Notes under the pieces: model-generated
What the model was told of the DNA's origin: nothing
Seen by the model: the letters and a program-made list of their open reading frames with translations, nothing else
Database searches by the model: none
Shown here: positions 7,546 through 15,715 of the stretch, piece after piece
Layout: the number at the start of each line of letters is the position of its first letter
How positions within the stretch are numbered: position 1 is the first letter of the stretch
Origin: Thermoplasmatota archaeon
Lineage (GTDB): Archaea > Thermoplasmatota > Thermoplasmata > Thermoplasmatales > Thermoplasmataceae
Reading direction: 5' to 3'
NCBI GenBank assembly: GCA_023488885.1
Contig: JAMDDH010000016.1
Coordinates: 1 to 34,075 of the forward strand
Length of the DNA stretch: 34,075 nucleotides
Position numbers and translations under genes: made by a program

Positions 7546-7848
7546 ACTGTGAGATATTGATAGGCTGCTCCGGACGGTATTATACTGCGGCTACATAAGA
7601 ACGACTATAACGGACGTGGAGTATCCCGTGCATGCAGGAGTCAATGCCATATCACTGGGCAGACGGCAAAATTATTGAGGGGGAAAGACCAGGAAGAAGA
7701 GTGATATCCTAAATGCTCTTGAATCAGTTGCATGTACCTTCTATGGAATTCAGGATTGACCGGCGTCATGGGAATTATAATTGATGAAAGGCAGGAGTCT
7801 CTATATTAAGTTATTATATGTTTCTCAAATATATGTGCGTCAGAGAGT
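7546..7848. other. Gene-free gap, possible decayed coding DNA
   Basis: About 300 bases with no recognisable gene or stable hairpin. Short open stretches in shifting frames exist, such as a 26-codon ATG frame (MQESMPYHWADGKIIEGERP and a few more residues) and a following ILNALESVACTFYGIQD stretch, which could be a frameshifted gene remnant, but I recognise neither. The last 40 bases contain the gatD promoter region. Confidence 0.3.
7809..7822 (+). promoter_or_regulatory. Probable TATA box for gatDE
   Basis: AGTTATTATATGTT lies about 30 bases before the gatD GTG at 7849, the spacing expected for an archaeal TATA box serving a leaderless or nearly leaderless transcript. No ribosome-binding site precedes the GTG. 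Confidence 0.4.
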
Positions 7849-9096
7849 GTGTCAGGATTGAGTAAAATTGTTGAAGGATCTGGATTAAAATTCCGGTATA
7901 AGGAAACAGACTTCGAGGGAATAATGGTAAGTCTGAGTGGAAACACTTACAACATAAAACTCAAAAATGGCTACAATTTCTCCATACCCGCAGAATCTCT
8001 GGAGATTGTGGAAATTTTTCCCCCAAGAGCAGCTGAGGTATCAGAGGTAGACACTCCAGTACCCGCCGGGAAACATAAAGTATCCATAATCGGAACCGGG
8101 GGGACTATTGCCAGCAGAGTTGATTATATTACGGGTGCAGTGAAGCCGGTATTGAACCCGGGTTTCCTGAGAGACAATGTTTCCAGTATTTCAGAGTTTG
8201 ACATGGACCTGAATCTTATGGAACCCATGCTCAGCGAGAATCTGACTCCGGACGATTGGATTCGCATAGCGAGATTGGCCAAAACCGGTCTCGACAAGAA
8301 TCGCGGCACCATCATACTTCACGGAACGGATACAATGAGCTATACTGCAAGTGCACTCTCATTCATGTTCCCATCCCTCAGCGGCCCTATAATATTTGCA
8401 GGTTCACAGAGGAGTTCTGACAGACCAAGCAGTGACGCTTTTCTAAACCTTGAAGGTGCGCTCGAGTTCAGTAAGACCAATCTTGGAGAGGTTACTCTGG
8501 CTATGCACGCCGGGTTATCGGACGACAGGGTCGCCCTGCACAGGGCGGTACGGTCCAGGAAGATGCACACAACAAGGCGTGACGCTTTCCGGACTATCGG
8601 GAGCGAGCCACTGGGTTACTATTTCCAAAAGAAGGCGCAACTCAAGGGGGACTATCGGGGGCGTGCCAAAGAGACGGTACTAATGGATCGCCTGGATTCA
8701 AGAGTTTCCATTGTATTTTTCCATCCCGCACTTGTTGCGTCTGACTTCGAAGCTATGGTACAGGGCAAGAAGGCAGTGGTCATAATGGGCACTGGCATGG
8801 GGCACACCGCATCCCGGTTATATGAATCAATCAAAGACACAATATCAAGTGGAACAAAGGTAATGATGACTTCTCAATGCATCTCGGGCAGTGTTAACTT
8901 GAAGGTTTATTCAACGGGGAGGGAACTCCTGTCGCTGGGCGTTATTCCTCTTGGCAACATGCTCCCGGAAGTCGCAATGGTGAAATCCATGTTCGTGCTT
9001 GCGAATTATCCCCACGAGGATTTTGAAAAGTACATTACCGAAAACATGAGGGGAGAAATAGTCAAAAATGAGCCGGTTTTCCAGGAGGTATCGTGA
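7849..9096 (+). CDS. gatD: Glutamyl-tRNA(Gln) amidotransferase subunit D
   Basis: Asparaginase-like subunit of the archaeal GatDE complex, which converts Glu-tRNA(Gln) to Gln-tRNA(Gln) using ammonia released from an amide donor. The first 70 or so residues form the small beta-barrel domain typical of GatD but not of plain asparaginases. The asparaginase core starts with VSIIGTGGTIASRVDY (catalytic Thr86), followed by ILHGTDTMSYTASALSF with the second Thr/Asp pair. At 415 residues it is of family length. The start is GTG at 7849. The stop overlaps the gatE ATG by one base, so the two subunits are translationally coupled. Their presence implies no glutaminyl-tRNA synthetase, as in archaea generally. 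Confidence 0.95.
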   Translation: MSGLSKIVEGSGLKFRYKETDFEGIMVSLSGNTYNIKLKNGYNFSIPAESLEIVEIFPPRAAEVSEVDTPVPAGKHKVSIIGTGGTIASRVDYITGAVKPVLNPGFLRDNVSSISEFDMDLNLMEPMLSENLTPDDWIRIARLAKTGLDKNRGTIILHGTDTMSYTASALSFMFPSLSGPIIFAGSQRSSDRPSSDAFLNLEGALEFSKTNLGEVTLAMHAGLSDDRVALHRAVRSRKMHTTRRDAFRTIGSEPLGYYFQKKAQLKGDYRGRAKETVLMDRLDSRVSIVFFHPALVASDFEAMVQGKKAVVIMGTGMGHTASRLYESIKDTISSGTKVMMTSQCISGSVNLKVYSTGRELLSLGVIPLGNMLPEVAMVKSMFVLANYPHEDFEKYITENMRGEIVKNEPVFQEVS

Positions 9097-10907
9097 TGTC
9101 ATCCAAGGTAATGATAGGTCTTGAAATTCATATCCAGTTGAAGGGTGTAAAGCTGTTCTGTTCATGTTCAACTGAATCTAGAAATATCACTGATAGGAGT
9201 TTCACAAGATATTTGTATGTCAGGTCTGGTGAAACAGGTCACATTGATCCTGCCGCCCTTTACGAAAGGGAGAGAGATAGAACTTTTACCTACTTGCTGA
9301 CTGACAACACCTGTCTTCTGGATGTTGACGAGGAACCACCTCACGAGATCAACAGGGAGGCCTTGCTAAGAGCCATTGCCACATCATTGGCGCTTAACTG
9401 CAAAGTCGTTGACCGCGTCTCATATATGCGTAAAATTGTCATAGATGGCTCAAACACCTCCGGATTCCAAAGAACTGCATTGATAGGGTTCAACGGCTGG
9501 GTTGAGACATCACGGGGTAAAGTCCATATTTCATCCCTGTGTCTGGAAGAGGACTCTGCACGTAAGATCAATGATGAAGGCGAAAATGTCACATATTCGC
9601 TTGACAGACTCGGAGTGCCTCTTCTGGAAATCGCCACCGAGCCAGATATAGTCGATGGAGATCACGCAGTTGAAACTGCTGAACTCATCGGAAAAAAACT
9701 TATCATGGCAGGATGGGCTCGCAGGGGTCCAGAGGCAATAAGGCAGGATGTCAATTTTTCTATGGGATTCGGTAGAGTGGAAATTAAAGGCGTTCCGAAA
9801 TTATCGACAATAAGGAATTCACTGAAATATGAAGTTCAGAGACAGAAAAGTCTTGAGATACTTTCTGAAAAAATATCAGGCCAGTCTCTCGATCATTTAA
9901 AATTCAGAGAGGTAACCGGTATTTTTGAAAAGACTGAGTCCAAAGTTATAAAGAGGAATCTGGACAACGGATACCGTATTTACGGGACGATACTGCCAGC
10001 GCTTAAAGGTTTCCTGAAAAATGGAGATTTCAGGCTTGGAAAGGAACTGGCCGATGTGGCTAAACTCTATGGTTCCGGAGGAATAATGCATTCCGATGAA
10101 CTCCCCGGTTACGGTGTGGAAGCAGAGTTAAAACCGTTAGTGGAAAAACTCAAACCAGGAGAATCTGACGGTTATGCCATATTAATCAGTGACCCGAAAA
10201 AGATTACTTTAATTGAGAAAGAGATGAAGATCAGGCTGAGGAGGATCGCTTCTCTTGATCTTTCCGAGACCAGAGTAATATCCGACGACGAAACGACACA
10301 TTATCTTCGCCCTCTCCCCGGCGGGGAGAGGATGTACCCCGAGACAGATGTACCTATTATGCCGGTTTCACGTGAAATGCTTGAAGAAGCAGGAAAAATA
10401 ATTCCCAAGACAGAAGATCAGATGATCGGCGACATAGTATCCAGGTTCGGCATTTCAAGACAGGATGCATTTGTGATAATGTCTGGCGGTCACCTGAATG
10501 AACTAGCTGAGGCATTTGAAATTTTAGGAAACAGCAGTCTGGCATCCAGACTCATAATCCAGATCATACCTGATATTCAGAAAAAAATCAAGGGAGAGAT
10601 CGACTTCAGCGATATTGTGCCAATCCTGAAATTATCCCGCGAAAGAAACTGGGACAGGCAGATACTTGAAAAAGCTCTGGAAATGAGATTTTCAGCAAAC
10701 ATTTCACTTGAGGTGCTTGGAGAGAGTGACGAACTGAAACCTCTTGACGCTGAGGAGTTGAAGATTATGATTCTGGATATTATGAAACACGAGGATGTTT
10801 CCCCAAAAAATATAATCCCAAGATTGAGGGGCCGGACGTCACGCTTATTTGATCCTTCAAGAGCTCTGGAGATTTTGACCAGCCTGAAAAAAAGTAATCA
10901 TATTTAA
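9096..10907 (+). CDS. gatE: Glutamyl-tRNA(Gln) amidotransferase subunit E
   Basis: tRNA-binding, kinase-type subunit of GatDE; it activates the glutamate on Glu-tRNA(Gln) by phosphorylation before amidation. It opens with MIGLEIHIQLKGVKLFCSCS and carries the GatB/E signature YSLDRLGVPLLEIATEPDI, then RQDVNFSM. A GAD insertion (about 290-400) distinguishes GatE from bacterial GatB, and a YqeY-like helical tail finishes the 603-residue protein. The ATG at 9096 is preferred over the GTG one codon earlier, because an AGGAGGT ribosome-binding site at 9082-9088 sits seven bases before it and it overlaps the gatD stop as TGATG. Confidence 0.95.
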   Translation: MSSKVMIGLEIHIQLKGVKLFCSCSTESRNITDRSFTRYLYVRSGETGHIDPAALYERERDRTFTYLLTDNTCLLDVDEEPPHEINREALLRAIATSLALNCKVVDRVSYMRKIVIDGSNTSGFQRTALIGFNGWVETSRGKVHISSLCLEEDSARKINDEGENVTYSLDRLGVPLLEIATEPDIVDGDHAVETAELIGKKLIMAGWARRGPEAIRQDVNFSMGFGRVEIKGVPKLSTIRNSLKYEVQRQKSLEILSEKISGQSLDHLKFREVTGIFEKTESKVIKRNLDNGYRIYGTILPALKGFLKNGDFRLGKELADVAKLYGSGGIMHSDELPGYGVEAELKPLVEKLKPGESDGYAILISDPKKITLIEKEMKIRLRRIASLDLSETRVISDDETTHYLRPLPGGERMYPETDVPIMPVSREMLEEAGKIIPKTEDQMIGDIVSRFGISRQDAFVIMSGGHLNELAEAFEILGNSSLASRLIIQIIPDIQKKIKGEIDFSDIVPILKLSRERNWDRQILEKALEMRFSANISLEVLGESDELKPLDAEELKIMILDIMKHEDVSPKNIIPRLRGRTSRLFDPSRALEILTSLKKSNHI

Positions 10908-10961
10908 AATCAATGTATCTGAAAATAGTGTGTTTTTTGGGCTTTTTGACTATATCTAAAC

Positions 10962-10974
10962 AATTATTAAATAT
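10962..10974 (+). promoter_or_regulatory. Promoter of the complex I operon
   Basis: AATTATTAAATAT is a good TATA candidate centred about 26 bases before the nuoA ATG at 10995, so the long operon message is probably leaderless at its first gene. No other promoter-like gap occurs until after 21165. Confidence 0.5.
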
Positions 10975-10994
10975 CGTTGTAAGATACTGAAGCC

Positions 10995-11432
10995 ATGTTG
11001 GACGGTTACATTCCGTTGCTAATCACCCTTGTGCTGATAATACTGGGTATGATTGCGACATTTTCCGTCTTGCCTTCAATCGGGGAGAGCCGCTACCGAA
11101 AGGACAGGAAGATAAGTTTCCGACCTCGTGACGTAATAGCTAATCTGCATCTGGAGAGGTCTCCTCCTGCCCAAAACGGGGCCTATCTGGAACCGTACGA
11201 ATCGGGTGAAGTCGCAAAAGGTGAAATCGGGAAGTTTGTGACAGTTCAGTATTATGTTGTTATTCTTCTGTTCATATTATTTGACGTTGACATGGTCCTG
11301 CTGTTCCCGTGGGCAATGGATTTCGCAAAACTTGGCGTCATTCCTTTCATAGAGACCCTTGTTTTTCTTGCTATGCCACTATTTGTGGTATATTATGCAT
11401 TTAAAGAAGGCTATATGAGGTGGCAGAGATGA
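10995..11432 (+). CDS. nuoA: Complex I subunit A (NuoA/FpoA type)
   Basis: Small membrane subunit at the quinone-channel end of the proton-pumping NADH:quinone oxidoreductase / F420H2 dehydrogenase family. The 145 residues show three membrane helices (about 7-29, 84-106 and 114-136) and the conserved loop with PYESGE followed by [13 protein letters not shown], the counterparts of the usual YECG and FDVE..FLYPWA motifs. It is the first gene of the operon and its stop overlaps nuoB. The Cys of the loop found in many bacterial and mitochondrial subunits is Ser here. Confidence 0.93.
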   Translation: MLDGYIPLLITLVLIILGMIATFSVLPSIGESRYRKDRKISFRPRDVIANLHLERSPPAQNGAYLEPYESGEVAKGEIGKFVTVQYYVVILLFILFDVDMVLLFPWAMDFAKLGVIPFIETLVFLAMPLFVVYYAFKEGYMRWQR

Positions 11433-11893
11433 AAACAGGTGATGGTGGGGTTCTGACAACAACCCTTGAAAAAGCTATGGAGTGGGGGAGAAGTAACTCC
11501 CTGTGGCCATTGACTTTTGGCCTGGCCTGCTGTGCCATAGAAATGATGGCAATCCAGGCATCAGATCTTGATATCTCAAGATTCGGAAGCGAAATTTTCA
11601 GAAACTCCCCCAGGCAGTCCGATCTCATGATTGTTGCCGGAACTGTGACAAAGAAGATGGCACCAAGAGTGAGGAGACTGTATGACGAGATGCCTTACCC
11701 AAAGTACGTCATAGCAATGGGTGTCTGCGTAATTCAAGGTGGTCCATACAATCAAGGATACTCAGTTGTGCTAGGAGTGGACAAGGTTGTTCCGGTGGAT
11801 GTGTACGTACCCGGATGCCCACCCACTCCAGAAGCTCTTACGTACGGAATAATGCTGCTTCAGAAGAAAATACGCAATGAAACGGAGAGGTGA
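11429..11893 (+). CDS. nuoB: Complex I subunit B, N2 cluster protein
   Basis: Peripheral-arm subunit carrying the terminal 4Fe-4S cluster N2, which reduces quinone. The ligands are visible: the tandem Cys of [12 protein letters not shown], the Cys of MGVCVIQGG and the Cys of [12 protein letters not shown] take the ATG at 11429 as start: it overlaps the nuoA stop as ATGA and has GAGGTGG six to twelve bases before it. The GTG at 11420 would lie inside that ribosome-binding site. About 154 residues, of normal length for this family. Confidence 0.94.
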   Translation: MKTGDGGVLTTTLEKAMEWGRSNSLWPLTFGLACCAIEMMAIQASDLDISRFGSEIFRNSPRQSDLMIVAGTVTKKMAPRVRRLYDEMPYPKYVIAMGVCVIQGGPYNQGYSVVLGVDKVVPVDVYVPGCPPTPEALTYGIMLLQKKIRNETER

Positions 11894-11898
11894 TTCTT

Positions 11899-12357
11899 TT
11901 GGTGGAAATACTGGAAGAGAGCAAAGGAAAAGACGGCAGAAGAATTTTGAAAGTCGCCAAGGAGAATCTTATTGCACTTATGGCAAACCTCAAGGATCAG
12001 GGTTTCGATCACCTCTCTCTTATTACTGGTGTTGACAGGAAAGATAGGCTGGAAGTGGTTTATCATGTTCACAGCATGAAGAAAAATGAGTATATTGTGG
12101 TCAAAACTGAAACGTTAGACGAGAGGGTACCCAGCCTGACCTCTCTTTACAGCAGTGCAAACTGGGATGAACGGGAACAATATGATCTCATGGGAATAAT
12201 ATTCGAAGGCCACCCGAATTTAAAGAGAATGTTTCTTCCCGAGAACTGGGCAGGACATCCTCTCAGAAAGAACTACGATCTGCAAAAAGTGCAGTATATC
12301 AACATGGACGAGAACGGCGAAGACTATGCGACATTTGATTCTGGAGATGGCTGGTAA
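11899..12357 (+). CDS. nuoC: Complex I subunit C (30 kDa type)
   Basis: Peripheral-arm subunit that packs against NuoD. The family signature is complete near the C-terminus: WDEREQYDLMGIIFEGHPNL followed by PENWAGHPLRKNYD. The start is uncertain. GTG at 11890, TTG at 11899 and GTG at 11902 are in frame; GAGGTGAT at about 11887-11893 fits the TTG or the second GTG best, so 11899 is given. NuoC is separate from NuoD here, unlike the fused NuoCD of some bacteria. The stop overlaps the nuoD ATG by one base (TAATG). Confidence 0.93.
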   Translation: MVEILEESKGKDGRRILKVAKENLIALMANLKDQGFDHLSLITGVDRKDRLEVVYHVHSMKKNEYIVVKTETLDERVPSLTSLYSSANWDEREQYDLMGIIFEGHPNLKRMFLPENWAGHPLRKNYDLQKVQYINMDENGEDYATFDSGDGW

Positions 12358-13490
12358 TGACGGAGATCACTAAGTCGAAAGATTTTGGAAATGGCTGGGT
12401 GGAATTAAATATCGGGCCGCAGCACCCCTCCACACATGGCGTTCTCAGATTAAAAGTGAAACTTGATGGTGAAATCATCAGGGAAGTGGAGCCGGTTATC
12501 GGTTACCTGCACAGAAACGCAGAGAAAATCTGTGAACTTGATTACTACTGTGACTCGTTGATATACTTCGACAGAATGGATTATGTCGGTGCCATGAACA
12601 TGGAGGTCGGGTACCTTGAAGCTGCTGAAAAGCTTCTTGGAATCCCACCACCAGAGAGAGTCCAGTGGATAAGAGTTATCATGGCGGAACTTAGCAGAAT
12701 AGCTGCCCATTTGGTATGGGCTGGAGCATTCGGTCTGGATCTGGGGATGCTCACACCATTCTTTTATTGTTTCATAGAGAGGGAAAAGATTCTGAGGATT
12801 TTCACTGAAACCTGTGGAACAAGGCAGGAGACCAATTATATGAGCATAGGTGGAGTTTACCAGGATTTCAATGATAAAATCGTCTATGACATTGAGGAAT
12901 TCATTGAACAGTTTCCCAAGAAGCTCGGGGTAATCTTCGACGCATATGTAAAAAATGACATTTTCATCTCCAGAAATAAAGGCATAGGAATACTTGAACC
13001 GGAAGTAGCCATCGATTATGGCGTAACCGGTCCAATGCTCAGGGCTTCGGGAATAGATTACGATGTAAGGAAAGCCGAGCCTTACCTTGTTTACGACAAA
13101 GTGAATTTCGACATTCCAGTTTCATACAAAAAAGATAACCTTGCCAGATTTCTGGTGAGATTTGAAGAGATGCGCCAGTCGATAAAGATAATCCAACAGG
13201 CCATAAAGAAGATTCCTGACGGTCCGTACTTCAACCCGAAGGCAAAAAAATCTCTAATGATCAGGCTCAGGGGAGAAGGAGAAACTTACGCGAGGACAGA
13301 ATCTCCCAAAGGAGAATTCGGCGTCTATCTCGTAGGGGATGGAGGAGTTAAGCCTTACAGAGTTAGGGTCAGAAGCCCATCGTTCAAGAATCTGAGCATT
13401 TTGCCAGTTCTTGCGAAAGATGTCATGATTGCTGATCTGGTGGCAATCTCTGGAACAATTGATCTTGTGTTTGGGGAGGTTGACAGATGA
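12357..13490 (+). CDS. nuoD: Complex I subunit D (49 kDa type)
   Basis: Homologue of the large subunit of [NiFe] hydrogenases without the nickel ligands; with NuoB it forms the quinone-reaction site. The N-terminal NIGPQHPSTHGVLRL (about 20-34) carries the His at the quinone pocket, and EPVIGYLHRNAEKI, ETNYMSIGGV and RGEGETYARTESPKGEFGVYL are the other family blocks. At 377 residues it is of archaeal length. The ATG overlaps the nuoC stop, and its own stop overlaps the nuoH ATG as ATGA. Confidence 0.95.
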   Translation: MTEITKSKDFGNGWVELNIGPQHPSTHGVLRLKVKLDGEIIREVEPVIGYLHRNAEKICELDYYCDSLIYFDRMDYVGAMNMEVGYLEAAEKLLGIPPPERVQWIRVIMAELSRIAAHLVWAGAFGLDLGMLTPFFYCFIEREKILRIFTETCGTRQETNYMSIGGVYQDFNDKIVYDIEEFIEQFPKKLGVIFDAYVKNDIFISRNKGIGILEPEVAIDYGVTGPMLRASGIDYDVRKAEPYLVYDKVNFDIPVSYKKDNLARFLVRFEEMRQSIKIIQQAIKKIPDGPYFNPKAKKSLMIRLRGEGETYARTESPKGEFGVYLVGDGGVKPYRVRVRSPSFKNLSILPVLAKDVMIADLVAISGTIDLVFGEVDR

Positions 13491-14527
13491 GTATTCTGTT
13501 GCGCCTCCAGTCATTGTTCTCTATTTTCGGGCACTACCTGTCCTTTATCCTTGCATACCTGTTTGAGACTATTTTCATGATAGTATTTGTAATGGTTTCC
13601 CTCATCGCGGTGATATATCTCTTCAGGAAGTACATGGCGAGGGTGCAACTGAGGATAGGTCCGAACAGGGTTGGAAAATTCGGTCTTCTTCAGCTTATTG
13701 CGGATTCACTTAAACTCGTTGGAAAGGAAAGCGTTCTTCCGAGGGGAAGGGACGATATGCCGTTCCGTATGGCGCCGATAATTATTTTCCTCGGTCTGAT
13801 AATGTCTTTCGCTATCATTCCTTATGGATCATTATACTGGGCCGGTTCTCTTACGATAACTGATTCCGATGTCAGCGTACTCCTTCTTTTTGCAGCACTT
13901 GCAATCATGCCGATTGGGGAACTCCTTGCTGGAATAAGCTCAAAAAACAAGTATGCTGTCGTGGGTGCCTTGAGAGGTGTGGCAAAAGACATCTCCTTTG
14001 AAATACCCATGATGATTTCCGTACTTGCGCTGGTGATGATGGCTTCAGCTAGAACCTCGACTCCGTTGAATCTCATTTCACTGGTGTCTGTGCAGTTTAT
14101 TCCATACGGTATTCCCCAGATAATTGGGCTAGGAGTATTCTTCATAGCCATGGTTGCGAGAGCTTCGTACTCTCCTTTTGATATGGGGGAGAGCGACAGT
14201 GAACTTGTCGCAGGTCACAGCACCGAATATTCCGGGATGAGGTTCGGCATGTTCTACATGGGGATGTTCGGCAGCATTTTTCTTGGATCCATGATTGTTT
14301 CCATATTATATCTGGGAGCTTACAATGGACCATTTTCAGGAGATCTTGGTTTCATTTATCTTCTCATCAAGTCAGGGATACTGGTTATCCTGGCATTCAC
14401 AATCTGGCTTTCAGTACCAAGGATAAGGATCGACAAGTTCGTCAATCTGGGGTGGAAATATCTGCTTCCAGCGTCAGTCATCAATCTTGTTATAGCAGGA
14501 ATACTAACACTGGGGTTGGGTATATGA
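13487..14527 (+). CDS. nuoH: Complex I subunit H (ND1 type)
   Basis: Membrane subunit linking the quinone chamber to the proton-pumping arm; 346 residues with about eight hydrophobic helices. Signature blocks are visible: RIGPNRVGKFGLLQLIADSL near 57-76, IGELLAGISSKNKYAVVGALR near 141-161, SFEIPMM near 169-175 and PFDMGESDSELVAGHSTEYS near 229-248. The acidic residues of these loops, thought to couple quinone chemistry to proton movement, are kept. Overlaps both neighbours by four bases. Confidence 0.95.
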   Translation: MSILLRLQSLFSIFGHYLSFILAYLFETIFMIVFVMVSLIAVIYLFRKYMARVQLRIGPNRVGKFGLLQLIADSLKLVGKESVLPRGRDDMPFRMAPIIIFLGLIMSFAIIPYGSLYWAGSLTITDSDVSVLLLFAALAIMPIGELLAGISSKNKYAVVGALRGVAKDISFEIPMMISVLALVMMASARTSTPLNLISLVSVQFIPYGIPQIIGLGVFFIAMVARASYSPFDMGESDSELVAGHSTEYSGMRFGMFYMGMFGSIFLGSMIVSILYLGAYNGPFSGDLGFIYLLIKSGILVILAFTIWLSVPRIRIDKFVNLGWKYLLPASVINLVIAGILTLGLGI

Positions 14528-14958
14528 TTGAAGTCAAGGAGCCTAAGAAAGAGATTCCGTTGATAGGAACAATCAAGGTTATTTTCTCAATAGGGAAGCA
14601 CATCTTCCAGAAGCCTGTTACTGTCCAGTATCCGGAAGAAAGGCCGGCACTCCCGGACCGATTCCGGTTCAGGATTTTCCTGAGCCTTGACGATTGTGTC
14701 GGCTGTACGCTATGCGAACAGGTGTGCCCTAACAAGTCGATTGCCATGCAGAAAGTTGAACGGGATAACCCGAGGAATAAGAGGAAGATATATCCGGACG
14801 TAAATTTTGGTACCTGCACAGTATGCAGGAATTGCGAGGAGATCTGCCCGACGGACGCAATCTATCTTACCCATGTATTCGAAACTTCCAGAACAAGAAA
14901 CAGCTTTACTTATTCCCCGGAAGAGCTCTCCATGCCAGAGGAAGAGGTAATCAAATGA
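14524..14958 (+). CDS. nuoI: Complex I subunit I, two-cluster ferredoxin-type protein
   Basis: Peripheral-arm subunit with two 4Fe-4S clusters (N6a/N6b), passing electrons to NuoB. Both motifs are complete: CVGCTLCEQVCP at about 59-70 and CTVCRNCEEICP at about 98-109. The ATG at 14524 overlaps the nuoH stop (ATGA). Earlier in-frame starts at 14452 and beyond would lie within nuoH and are unlikely. In a complex lacking NuoEFG this subunit is the natural docking site for an external donor such as a ferredoxin-like protein. Confidence 0.95.
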   Translation: MIEVKEPKKEIPLIGTIKVIFSIGKHIFQKPVTVQYPEERPALPDRFRFRIFLSLDDCVGCTLCEQVCPNKSIAMQKVERDNPRNKRKIYPDVNFGTCTVCRNCEEICPTDAIYLTHVFETSRTRNSFTYSPEELSMPEEEVIK

Positions 14959-15203
14959 TATTCACCGCAATCTTTGTAGTTTTCGCGGCAATACTCGTCC
15001 CGTTAGCTTTGAAAACGGTATTGGAAAAGAATCTTACGCATTCCGCGATTTTCCTTATGACTTTTCTGTTTGTACTTTCAGGACTTTTTATCTTTCTTGG
15101 TGCTTCACTGGTGGGAACTATTGAGTTACTCGTTTTCATAGGTGCCGTTGTAACATTGCTCGTATTCACACTTATGCTTACTGGAGGCAGAGAACTTGAA
15201 TAA
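14955..15203 (+). CDS. nuoJ: Complex I subunit J, N-terminal half
   Basis: 82 residues with three membrane helices, matching the first half of NuoJ: an N-terminal helix, then LTHSAIFLMTFLFVLSGLFIF, and GTIELLVFIGAVVTLLVFTL, the helix that carries the pi-bulge in the full-length family ('A.~QvivYvGav.vLflFv.Ml'). The frame stops at 15203, where the complete bacterial NuoJ would continue. The start at 14955 overlaps the nuoI stop as ATGA. The second half is encoded by the next frame, overlapping by eight bases. Confidence 0.85.
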   Translation: MIFTAIFVVFAAILVPLALKTVLEKNLTHSAIFLMTFLFVLSGLFIFLGASLVGTIELLVFIGAVVTLLVFTLMLTGGRELE

Positions 15204-15414
15204 GAAACTGGCCTCAATTTCTGCAACTCTGTTCTTTATAGTATTTGCTATAGAGATTATCCGGATACCGGGAACTTTCACGCCAGTGTCACAGAACCTG
15301 AACAGCATAGCCATTGAGCTTTTCGGGAATTATGTTGTGCCATTTGAGGTGCTTTCGCTCATACTTGTAACCGGAATAATCGGGATGTTCTACATAGCCG
15401 GAAGGGAGGATTAA
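15196..15414 (+). CDS. nuoJ: Complex I subunit J, C-terminal half as separate polypeptide
   Basis: 72 residues with two membrane helices (about 7-25 and 48-66). The end, LFGNYVVPFEVLSLILVTGIIG and a short tail, corresponds to the last helix of NuoJ ('Y.l.FE..sllLL.A.iGa'). The start is TTG at 15196, inside the end of the first half (TTGAATAA overlap). The two halves are cleanly bounded, with a start of their own, so this looks like a stable split and not a recent frameshift. I recall a similar J/J split in the methanogen fpo operons. The stop overlaps nuoK as TAATG. Confidence 0.75.
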   Translation: MNKKLASISATLFFIVFAIEIIRIPGTFTPVSQNLNSIAIELFGNYVVPFEVLSLILVTGIIGMFYIAGRED

Positions 15415-15713
15415 TGTATATATTCGCAGTGAGTCTGCTTTCGCTGATACTTTTCTCTATTGGACTCTATGGGGTCATGACTTCCAACATAGGGATAAAA
15501 ATGCTCATATCTATTGAAATTCTCATAAATGCAGCAATTCTCAATCTTGTAGTTGTTGCCATATCACAATCAACAATAAGCCCGATAATTATGGCTCTGT
15601 TTGGCATAGCAATAGGGGCAGTGGAATCTGTTATGGGTATAAGCTTACTGACGGCAACATACAGAAAAGTTGGAAAAGTTGCCATCTCTTTGCTTAAGGA
15701 GATAAGGTGGTAA
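15414..15713 (+). CDS. nuoK: Complex I subunit K (ND4L type)
   Basis: 99-residue membrane subunit with three helices, the usual size. It contains the two membrane-embedded glutamates of the family: Glu34 in ISIEILINAAIL and Glu68 in IAIGAVESVMGISLL. These belong to the central charged axis that conducts protons between the quinone end and the antiporter-like subunits. The ATG overlaps the preceding stop by one base. Confidence 0.92.
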   Translation: MYIFAVSLLSLILFSIGLYGVMTSNIGIKMLISIEILINAAILNLVVVAISQSTISPIIMALFGIAIGAVESVMGISLLTATYRKVGKVAISLLKEIRW

Positions 15714-15715
15714 CT

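Noticed and set aside
11420-11428. GTG start for nuoB, adding three residues
   Set aside because: The GTG forms part of the GAGGTGG ribosome-binding site for the ATG at 11429, which also makes the usual ATGA overlap with nuoA.
14452-14523. Upstream extension of nuoI to an in-frame start at 14452
   Set aside because: It lies deep within nuoH and gives Ser/His-rich residues unlike NuoI; ATG 14524 overlaps the nuoH stop as at other junctions.
14823-14954. Upstream extension of the first nuoJ gene
   Set aside because: It reads the nuoI cluster region in another frame; ATG 14955 has the standard ATGA overlap and begins directly with a membrane helix.
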